In this document: positions 5,595-11,393 of the stretch, piece after piece
Layout: every line of letters begins with the position of its first letter
Numbering within the stretch: the first letter of the stretch is position 1
Assembly (NCBI GenBank): GCA_910587925.1
Contig: CAJUOC010000044.1
Span: 1 to 13,811, forward strand
Reading direction: 5' to 3'
Source of the DNA: an uncultured Muribaculaceae bacterium
GTDB taxonomy: Bacteria > Bacteroidota > Bacteroidia > Bacteroidales > Muribaculaceae
DNA: 13,811 nucleotides
Program-made: the position numbers and the translations under genes
Notes under the pieces: model-generated
The model's database searches: none
Told to the model about the DNA's origin: nothing
What the model saw: only the letters and a program-made list of their open reading frames with translations

Positions 5595-6587
5595 TTACCG
5601 AATCCTCTGCCTCAGACGGGTGATGAGGTCGTACATGAGGGTGTGGCCGCCGTAGAGCAGCGACAGACTGAGCCGCTGCCATGCGGTATACGGAGTGTTG
5701 ACAAGGCGCATGTGGGCGATGTCGAGCCTGCGCAGAGAGTCGAGCCGCACTCTGCGACGGGGCTCGCGGGTAATGGCGTCGAGCAGGCGCCCGTAATGTA
5801 CCTTGCACTGGAATGTAAGGTACGGGTGCGCCACACCGAGTCCGTATCGCCGGCGTATCTGGGCCGCTATTGCTTCCGACGTGTTGAGCTCGAGCCACGC
5901 CGACTCGAGTGAGCAGGGGCGCGCGCTCAGCGAGCCGGGGTGTATGTCGTAATTGTAGAGCGCCCCGGCGCTGTACTGTATACTGTCGCAGTGCAGCATG
6001 TACTCGAGTACAAACATGGTATCCTCGCCCAGGTGTATACCCTCGTGGAAGTGCAGGTGTCGGCCGGTGATGATGCTTCGGCTGAAGAGCTTGCCAAACG
6101 GTGTGCCGGTGAGGTGGTGATACTCCGGCAGGCTGAATATGGCGGCGATACCGTCTGCGCCGTCAAAGCGCCGCGACCCGACGGCGAGCGACCTGGCGCG
6201 GCCGTCGCGGACGATACTGTATCCTGATATTACGAGATCGCAATGGGGGGGGGTAACTGATTGGTAGTCAATAAGGTCTGCGAGGTATTCCGTCTCAAGC
6301 CAATCGTCGGAGTCGACAAAGCAGACGTAAGTGCCGCGGGCTGCGTCGATGCCGGTATTGCGGGCGCGGGATGCGCCGCCGTTGGGCTGGTGGATGGCGC
6401 GTATGCGCGTGTCGGCCGCGGCATATCTGTCGCAAATCTCGCCGGAGCTGTCGCGCGAGCCGTCGTCGACCAGCAGCAACTCCCAGTCTGAAAAAGTCTG
6501 GGCGATTATGCTGTCGACGCAGCGGCCGAGCCACTCGGCGGCATTGTATACGGGCACTATGATGGATATGGCGGGCGTGTCAGGCAT
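5595..6587 (-). CDS. Family 2 glycosyltransferase (GT-A), full length
   Basis: A 330-residue cytoplasmic GT2 enzyme. The N-terminal GT-A domain has ISIIVPVYNAAEWLGRCVDS (residues 7-26), VDDGS (40-44) for the nucleotide, and VDSDDW (91-96) containing the metal-binding DxD. LGEDTMF (186-192) supplies the probable catalytic acidic residues, and a basic C-terminal region follows. Such enzymes add sugars to polysaccharide or glycan precursors; donor and acceptor cannot be named. ATG 6587 overlaps the end of the preceding gene by 8 bases. Codons 112-115 contain nine consecutive C, a potential slippage site. From residue about 113 to the end it is clearly homologous to the neighbouring shorter protein. 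The last gene of the pyrE-led run. Confidence 0.92.
   Translation of the reverse strand: MPDTPAISIIVPVYNAAEWLGRCVDSIIAQTFSDWELLLVDDGSRDSSGEICDRYAAADTRIRAIHQPNGGASRARNTGIDAARGTYVCFVDSDDWLETEYLADLIDYQSVTPPHCDLVISGYSIVRDGRARSLAVGSRRFDGADGIAAIFSLPEYHHLTGTPFGKLFSRSIITGRHLHFHEGIHLGEDTMFVLEYMLHCDSIQYSAGALYNYDIHPGSLSARPCSLESAWLELNTSEAIAAQIRRRYGLGVAHPYLTFQCKVHYGRLLDAITREPRRRVRLDSLRRLDIAHMRLVNTPYTAWQRLSLSLLYGGHTLMYDLITRLRQRIR
6245..6253 (-). repeat. C9 homopolymer in glycosyltransferase reading frame
   Basis: Nine G on the plus strand (C9 in the coding sense) encode the Thr-Pro-Pro-His stretch at residues 112-115. A one-base slip would frameshift the gene between the GT-A core and the GEDT motif and abolish the enzyme. 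No comparable run was noticed elsewhere in the window. Confidence 0.9.
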
Positions 6588-7248
6588 ATGAGGGGGCAAG
6601 TCGGCGACGTATGCGGGTGATGGTGTCGTAAAGGCGGAAGTGGCCGCGGTATAGCAGGCCGAGAGCGAGCCGCTGGTATGCTGTATACGGGCGGTTGACC
6701 CGGCGCATGTGGCGTATGTCGAGTCGGCGCAGCGACGTGAGGCGGGTTTTGCGGCGTGGCTCGCGCTCGATAGCGTCAAGCAGGCGGCCGTAATGTATCT
6801 TGCTTATGAAAGTGAGGGTGGGGTGTAGCTGCGGCAGTCCGATGCGCTCGCACAGGTGGCCGGAGACTTGCTGCCAGGCGTCGTGCTCGAGCCAGGCCGA
6901 GTCGAGCGAGCAGGGGCGGCTGCTCAGCGAGCCGGGGTGCACGTCGTAATTGTATAGCGCGCGGCCGGTAAAGTATATCGAGTCGCAATGCAGCAGGTAT
7001 TCAAATACAAACATTGTATCCTCGCCCATATGTATACCCTCGCGGAAGCGCAAGTGATTTTTCTCAATGATATCGCGCTTGAAGAGTTTGCCCACCGGGG
7101 CGGTGGTGAGTCGTGCGTGTTGCGGCTCATCAAATGCCTGCCGCAGACCTTGCACAGATTCATATCGCCTCGCCGGGTGGTCGAGCTCGCGCACGCGGCC
7201 GTCTTCGATGTATCGTACAGATGATATGGTGAGGTCAGATGTCGGCAT
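6580..7248 (-). CDS. Glycosyltransferase paralogue lacking the GT-A N-terminal domain
   Basis: A 222-residue protein that aligns with residues about 113-330 of the next gene. Shared blocks include GKLFKRDII, GIHMGEDTMFVFEYLLHCDSI (GEDT at 75-78), ALYNYDVHPGSLSSRPCSL, HYGRLLDAIEREPRR and LRRLDIRHM. It has no VDDGS or DSDD region, so it cannot bind nucleotide sugar in the usual way. The ATG at 7248 comes 2 bases after the stop of the lipoprotein gene, and the longer open frame upstream is a shadow of that gene. It may be a decayed duplicate, a partner subunit of the full enzyme, or a recombination reservoir for its C-terminal half; the intact frame and tight spacing argue that it is still translated. 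Confidence 0.75.
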   Translation of the reverse strand: MPTSDLTISSVRYIEDGRVRELDHPARRYESVQGLRQAFDEPQHARLTTAPVGKLFKRDIIEKNHLRFREGIHMGEDTMFVFEYLLHCDSIYFTGRALYNYDVHPGSLSSRPCSLDSAWLEHDAWQQVSGHLCERIGLPQLHPTLTFISKIHYGRLLDAIEREPRRKTRLTSLRRLDIRHMRRVNRPYTAYQRLALGLLYRGHFRLYDTITRIRRRLAPSYA

Positions 7249-7250
7249 GG

Positions 7251-7742
7251 TCAGTAGGTGACGGTGAGGTATTCGCCCTGGGGGCCGGGGCCGGTGCGGT
7301 AGACGGTGAGGCCGTAGTGGTCGCGGGCGGCGGCGCCGCCTACGGCGCCGCCGTCGAGGGCAAAGACGTCGTAGAGGCTGTGGCATTTGGGACACTCGGC
7401 GAGCAGGTCGGAGTTGATGGCGACGCGCACGTCGCGGCTGCGCTCGACGGGGCAGGCGAGGTCGTAGGCGTGGGGGGCGCCATTGTAGTCGGTGCAGAGC
7501 ATCACGCCGCCAAAGCCGGTATATGTGTCGGCGGTAAAGGGGTAGGAGGCCGGGATGCGTTTCTCGCGGATGAAGTCGCGGTGGGAGGCTGCGCCGGCGG
7601 GGCCGTAGGTAATCCAGTCGGCCTGTGTCCAGAAGGTGATGTTGACCGGGGCGTATGGCAAGCGCTCGTTGTCGGTGTGCTCGCATGAGGCGAGCGCTCC
7701 GGCAGCGAGCGCTGCTATGGCTATGATGCCGACGACTCTCAC
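7251..7742 (-). CDS. Lipoprotein with Rieske-like C-terminal domain
   Basis: A 163-residue exported lipoprotein. The N-terminus MRVVGIIAIAALAAGALASC is a signal peptide with lipobox LASC, so Cys20 would be lipidated. The C-terminal part has the layout of a Rieske fold: YDLACPVE, an intervening strand, then AECPKCHSLYDVFALDGG and GLTVYR. The ligand motifs are not canonical: box 1 reads C-P-V-E instead of C-x-H, and box 2 reads C-P-K-C-H. It may bind zinc, bind an altered iron-sulphur cluster, or bind none. The start is GTG at 7742, overlapping the stop of the SRPBCC gene (GTGA); it gives a correct signal peptide and no ATG would. Function unknown. Confidence 0.75.
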   Translation of the reverse strand: MRVVGIIAIAALAAGALASCEHTDNERLPYAPVNITFWTQADWITYGPAGAASHRDFIREKRIPASYPFTADTYTGFGGVMLCTDYNGAPHAYDLACPVERSRDVRVAINSDLLAECPKCHSLYDVFALDGGAVGGAAARDHYGLTVYRTGPGPQGEYLTVTY

Positions 7743-8152
7743 GCCAGGCGGGTCATCAGGGCGCCAAACTGGTCGGTGGCGCGCTGGAGCGCTCCGCCGA
7801 TGAGTGGCTTGAGCATGGCGGGTATCTCGACGTCCATGCGGGTGGTGATCTCTGTATGGTCTGCGTCGATGGCGCGCATGTCGGCTATGATGGCCATGGC
7901 AACGGGTGCGCCGATGGCGTCGAAGCGCACGCGCTCTGCCGAGCGCTCTACGGCGCGCAGGGTGATGGCGCCCACCTGGGGTGTCTGTATGATGATCTCG
8001 TCGCGGGTGAGCTGCACGTCGCCTACTTTGGCGCGCTCCTCGGCGGGCATGGCGTCGAGCACGGCCTGCATGGCGGTGAGGTCGGCAAAGCGGGCGGCCA
8101 CCTCGCCGGCGGCGCGGGCTACGGTGACGGGTTTACCTGTAAATGTGGTCAT
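7739..8152 (-). CDS. SRPBCC-superfamily (START-like) protein
   Basis: A 137-residue protein with the helix-grip pattern of the SRPBCC superfamily: MTTFTGKPVTVARAAGEVAARFADL at the start, alternating strands in the middle (EIIIQTPQVGAITLRAVE, TEITTRMDVEIP), and a long C-terminal helix MLKPLIGGALQRATDQFGALMTRLA. These proteins bind hydrophobic small molecules or lipids in a cavity; the ligand here is unknown. The ATG at 8152 follows the pyrE stop by 2 bases. A longer frame to 8209 only adds sequence overlapping the end of pyrE. The downstream lipoprotein start overlaps its stop codon. Confidence 0.82.
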   Translation of the reverse strand: MTTFTGKPVTVARAAGEVAARFADLTAMQAVLDAMPAEERAKVGDVQLTRDEIIIQTPQVGAITLRAVERSAERVRFDAIGAPVAMAIIADMRAIDADHTEITTRMDVEIPAMLKPLIGGALQRATDQFGALMTRLA

Positions 8153-8154
8153 GT

Positions 8155-8808
8155 TCAGTCTTTTGAAGCGGCGGTGGCGGGAGTCCAGTTGGCGGGGTCT
8201 TTGCGCCACTCCTTGAGGGTGTCGACGTCGGTCTCCTGGATGTATCCGGTGGCGAGGGCGGCCTCGATCATGGCGTTGTAGTTGCTCAGGGTGGCGAGCT
8301 TCACGCCGGCCTCGCGGAAATTCTGCTCGGCCAGGGGGAAGCCGTATGTGAAGAGGGCTACCATGCCGATGACGTCGCCGCCGGCGGCGCGCACAGCCTC
8401 GACGGCCTTGAGCGATGATTTGCCGGTGGAGATGAGGTCTTCGACGACCACTACTTTCTGGCCGGGCTTGATGTTGCCTTCGATGAGGTTTTCGAGGCCG
8501 TGGTCTTTGGGGGTCGAGCGCACGTATACGTAGGGCACTCCGAGCAGGTCGGCCACGAGGGCGCCTTGGGCGATGGCGCCGGTGGCTACGCCGGCCACCA
8601 CCTCGACGTCTTTAAACGACTCCATAATCATGCGGGTGAGCTCGACCTTGATGAAGGAGCGTATCTCGGGATACGACAGTGTCTTGCGGTTGTCGGTGTA
8701 GATGGGGGAGTTCCATCCCGACGCCCAGGTGAAGGGGTTGTCGAGCTGAAGTATTATGGCACTGATTTTGAGTAGCTTCTCGGCGAGCAGACGTTCGACC
8801 TGTTTCAT
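8155..8808 (-). CDS. pyrE: Orotate phosphoribosyltransferase
   Basis: PyrE (EC 2.4.2.10) joins orotate and PRPP to form OMP in de novo pyrimidine synthesis. The 217-residue protein shows the PRPP loop VVVVEDLISTGKS (residues 119-131), the flexible catalytic loop STPKDHG (98-104), and the N-terminal SPIYTDNRK motif (34-42) for orotate. The frame is open to 8871, but the ATG at 8808 follows the promoter box at 8845-8838 and matches the family start (MKQVERLLAEKLLKI). It heads a five-gene run in which all spacings are below 5 bases or overlap. Confidence 0.96.
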   Translation of the reverse strand: MKQVERLLAEKLLKISAIILQLDNPFTWASGWNSPIYTDNRKTLSYPEIRSFIKVELTRMIMESFKDVEVVAGVATGAIAQGALVADLLGVPYVYVRSTPKDHGLENLIEGNIKPGQKVVVVEDLISTGKSSLKAVEAVRAAGGDVIGMVALFTYGFPLAEQNFREAGVKLATLSNYNAMIEAALATGYIQETDVDTLKEWRKDPANWTPATAASKD

Positions 8809-8837
8809 AGCTTTTGGATATGTACGATTTAACGCCG

Positions 8838-8845
8838 CAAAGGTA
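8838..8845 (-). promoter_or_regulatory. -7 box upstream of pyrE
   Basis: TACCTTTG (8845-8838) followed by CG fits the Bacteroidetes -7 consensus. No TTG is found at the ideal 19-base spacing; TTG at 8862-8860 is 14 bases away. The leader would be about 25 bases. No pyrimidine-responsive attenuator is evident. Confidence 0.6.
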
Positions 8846-8890
8846 CAAATAATTTGCGCCAATCGGGGCATAATTTCCCAAAAATATTCA

Positions 8891-9958
8891 TCAATGCAGC
8901 ATGGCGGTAAGTCGCACGGTCTGTACCGGGTGTACGGGGTCGTTGGTGATGACGCTCACGCGGGCGTTGAGCATGTCGGAGGGGGCGGCCGACGGGTCGG
9001 CCTTGACAGTCACGGTGGTATGCTTGCCGCGCTTGACGGTGGCGGGGCCGTCGAGCCGCACGTCGACTCCGGGGTCGGAGCTGTATACGCGGCGTATCTT
9101 GAGCGGATTGCGGCCTGAGTTGGATATCGTGAAGGTGCGGGTGATCTCTCCGTCGGTGCGGGCCACCGAGCCTGCGTCGAGGGTGGTGCCCGAGAGTATG
9201 GCGACGGGCGAGCGGGCGGCGTCGGCCGCCTTGACGGTCGAGAAGTTCTCGGCGACGAGCATTGTCACCGGCAGGGTGTAATGCTCGCCGGGGCGCGGTG
9301 AGATGGTCACGGAGTCCTCGACCAGCCCGTAGAGCGGGCACCTCGAGGTATTGGCGTATGCGATGAGCGACACCTGCTCGCCCGGAGGCGCTGCGGCGGG
9401 CGCCACGGTGATGTCGAGCCACGCGGGCTTGTGTGTCACCTCGACTCGCAGCGAGTCGTCGGAGCGGTTGTATCCGTCGAAGTATACGGTCTTGAGGCGG
9501 TCTTTGTATACCTCGCCTATCATCATGGCGCGCTGCGAGAGCTTGAGCGGCCCCAGATCGGCGGGATAGCGGCGGGCGACAGTGGCGGCGGCGCCGATGA
9601 CGGTGCCGCGCACCGTGAGTGTCGAGCGCGACGGCTCGGTGTTTGTCTCGACATACACCTTCTTGGCAAAGCGGCCGGGGCGGCCGCCGGGGTCGTATGT
9701 CACCTCGACCCATATGGTGTCGCCAGGGGCGGCAGCCTCGCGGGGATAGCGGGGGGTGGTACAGCCGCAGGTGGCGCGGGCGGCGAGTATGGCCAGAGGC
9801 TCGTCGCCGGCGTTGATGAGGCCGAAGCGGGCTGTGCGGGGGCCGTCGTCCTCGCTGAATGCGCCGAAGTCGCATGTGGCCGATGTCCAGCGCACGGCCG
9901 GGGCGGCCGAGGCTGCGAGTGCCGCGCAGGCGGCGATGAGAGTGTGAGTGAGTCGCAT
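8891..9958 (-). CDS. DUF1573-domain exported protein
   Basis: A 355-residue secreted protein. A signal peptide covers residues 1-19 or so (MRLTHTLIAACAALAASAAPA). Residues 23-118 form a DUF1573 domain, an immunoglobulin-like sandwich: CDFGAFSEDDG, FGLINAGDEPLAILAARATCGCT (Cys64-Gly-Cys66), APGDTIWVEVTYDP, GRFAKKVYVETNT. A related module seems to recur at about 255-355 (LDAGSVARTDGEITRTFTISNSGRNPLKI ... VTVKADP ... NARVSVITNDP) but without the CGC motif. The role is unknown; such domains occur in periplasmic or surface proteins of Bacteroidetes. Its ATG overlaps the stop of the PCMD gene by one base (TGATG). Confidence 0.88.
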   Translation of the reverse strand: MRLTHTLIAACAALAASAAPAVRWTSATCDFGAFSEDDGPRTARFGLINAGDEPLAILAARATCGCTTPRYPREAAAPGDTIWVEVTYDPGGRPGRFAKKVYVETNTEPSRSTLTVRGTVIGAAATVARRYPADLGPLKLSQRAMMIGEVYKDRLKTVYFDGYNRSDDSLRVEVTHKPAWLDITVAPAAAPPGEQVSLIAYANTSRCPLYGLVEDSVTISPRPGEHYTLPVTMLVAENFSTVKAADAARSPVAILSGTTLDAGSVARTDGEITRTFTISNSGRNPLKIRRVYSSDPGVDVRLDGPATVKRGKHTTVTVKADPSAAPSDMLNARVSVITNDPVHPVQTVRLTAMLH

Positions 9959-10920
9959 CAGTATAGGAGTGCTACATTGTCAATCCACAGTGTCTGGCCG
10001 GGGGTGCCTGTGTATGGCTCGCCCGAGCCGGCCGAAAACATTACTATTATGTGGGTGGGAGTGGAGTCGGCGCTGTCCCAGCCTACTTCCTCGACGGGCA
10101 CCATCTTGCCGCGGCTGTTGCGGGCGTAGTAGATTTTCTCTGCGGGAATCAGCTGCATGGAGCTGCAGTAGTATGGCTGCGAGGTGATGTCGCCGTAGTG
10201 TACGTGCAGGCGGTGGGCGTTGACCCATCCCGGGGTGGTCTTGTCGAGCAGCTCGCGGCCGGTGCCGACGCGCTTGGCATACAGATGCCCGTCGGAGTCT
10301 TCCCAGCGGCGCTGCAGTATGATGAATACCTCGGCTTTGTCGGAGCCGGGCAGGTCTTTCTTGCGGCCGAAGCCCGACGAGTATATGCGGCGCGCGCCGG
10401 CGGGGATGAGCAGTCGGTAGTCGTAGCAGAGTGCCTTGGGGCGGCGGGTGAAGGGCACACCCATCTCCATCTTGGAGTAGGGGTCAGACGTGCTCTTGAT
10501 AGGCTCTATCATATGCCCCAGAAACATCGTGCCGGCCACCATCACATCGATGTTGATGATGCCGGCCGCCTTGCAGTGCTCGATGAGCGACGTGAGGCGG
10601 GCGCAGCGGCCGCCGCCGGGGCGGTCGTCGGGAAATACGGCGTTGGAGCACTTGGTGACTCCGCACACCTTGGCCACGACATTGGATGTGGCCCAGGGCG
10701 AGCCGCCGGTGGCTTTGTAGGGGGAGGAGCCTTCGATGGTGGCTGTCGGGCCTACCTCGTAGACTTGGCGGTCGTTGCCGCCGATGATGGCCGACTCGTG
10801 CACATTGCGGGTGACCCATTGCTCGAAGTCGCCGTATTTTATCAGCTCGCGTTTCTGCGCGGCGGCGCCGGTCAGGGCGAGTACGGCCATAAGGATTGTG
10901 TATTGGAAACGTCGTGTCAT
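9958..10920 (-). CDS. PCMD (putative carbohydrate metabolism) domain exported protein
   Basis: A 320-residue secreted protein with signal peptide MTRRFQYTILMAVLALTGAAA. It follows the PCMD pattern (PF13201): KYGDFEQW (residues 29-35), GGSPWATSN (72-80), RCARLTS (105-111), a glycine-rich AGTMFLGHM segment (129-137), MGVPFTRRPKALCYDYR (153-169), and the closing HIIVMFSAGSG ... GTPGQTLWIDNVALLY (290-320). The family is a beta-sandwich thought to bind carbohydrate, often on the cell surface. The extra N-terminal anchoring domain seen in many PCMD lipoproteins is absent. It leads a two-gene unit with the DUF1573 gene; a -7 box lies just upstream. Confidence 0.88.
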   Translation of the reverse strand: MTRRFQYTILMAVLALTGAAAQKRELIKYGDFEQWVTRNVHESAIIGGNDRQVYEVGPTATIEGSSPYKATGGSPWATSNVVAKVCGVTKCSNAVFPDDRPGGGRCARLTSLIEHCKAAGIINIDVMVAGTMFLGHMIEPIKSTSDPYSKMEMGVPFTRRPKALCYDYRLLIPAGARRIYSSGFGRKKDLPGSDKAEVFIILQRRWEDSDGHLYAKRVGTGRELLDKTTPGWVNAHRLHVHYGDITSQPYYCSSMQLIPAEKIYYARNSRGKMVPVEEVGWDSADSTPTHIIVMFSAGSGEPYTGTPGQTLWIDNVALLY

Positions 10921-10930
10921 AGTCTGGGTG

Positions 10931-10938
10931 CAAAGTTA
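10931..10938 (-). promoter_or_regulatory. -7 box upstream of PCMD gene
   Basis: TAACTTTG (10938-10931) followed by CACC fits the Bacteroidetes -7 consensus, 10 bases before the start codon. Initiation would give a very short leader. No -33 TTG at 19 bases was found. Confidence 0.5.
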
Positions 10939-11009
10939 GCAAAAAAGGATGTCGCTATATTCTTATAACACCCGAGAGGCCAACTTTGTCGCCTATATGC
11001 CTAATTTTG

Positions 11010-11393
11010 TCACAAACGCGTTACAATAAGTATGTCATCCGGAGCCGATGAGTATTGCAGCACCACGCGCCGGCCGCTGCCCGAGATGTATTGCGGCGGC
11101 GGGAGGGTGGCTATGACGGCGCCCTCGGCGTCGCGCAGTGTGGCGGCGTAGTCGGCGTCGAGGTCGACCGTCGCCGCCCCGGCGCGCTGTATCACCCTGG
11201 CCGACGTCGCATAGCCCAGTACTGCCAGGGTCATCACGGCCGGGTAGATCAGCATGAGCAGCATGAGCGCCACCACCGTCCATCGCCAGTCGGCGGCGAG
11301 GCCATAGACGGCGATGGCCGCCGCTATGAGCGGCAGCCACCACAGTCGCCAGGCCAGCCGGCCGGCTATGCATCGGAGATATGCGGAGTGCAT
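11010..11393 (-). CDS. Small membrane protein of unknown function
   Basis: A 127-residue protein not assigned to a family. Two hydrophobic helices are visible (about residues 16-34, LWWLPLIAAAIAVYGLA, and 39-62, VVALMLLMLIYPAVMTLAVLGYA), followed by a soluble C-terminal part rich in strands (ATVDLDADYAATLRD, RRVVLQYSSAPDDILIVTRL). It resembles small inner-membrane proteins with a PH-like or beta-rich tail, but no catalytic motif is seen. The ATG overlaps the stop of the M3 peptidase gene by one base (TGATG), so it is probably co-translated with the peptidase. Confidence 0.7.
   Translation of the reverse strand: MHSAYLRCIAGRLAWRLWWLPLIAAAIAVYGLAADWRWTVVALMLLMLIYPAVMTLAVLGYATSARVIQRAGAATVDLDADYAATLRDAEGAVIATLPPPQYISGSGRRVVLQYSSAPDDILIVTRL

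Noticed and set aside
6588..6779. Extended start for the full-length glycosyltransferase
   Set aside because: The added residues are out-of-frame shadow of the preceding gene; the GT2 pattern begins a few residues after ATG 6587.
7249..7686. Extended N-terminus of the headless glycosyltransferase upstream of 7248
   Set aside because: The extension is an arginine/proline-rich shadow of the lipoprotein gene and shows no GT-A motif, so the domain is truly missing and not hidden in frame.
10051..10968. Plus-strand 305-codon open frame
   Set aside because: Antisense shadow of the PCMD gene; no promoter and a typical shadow composition.
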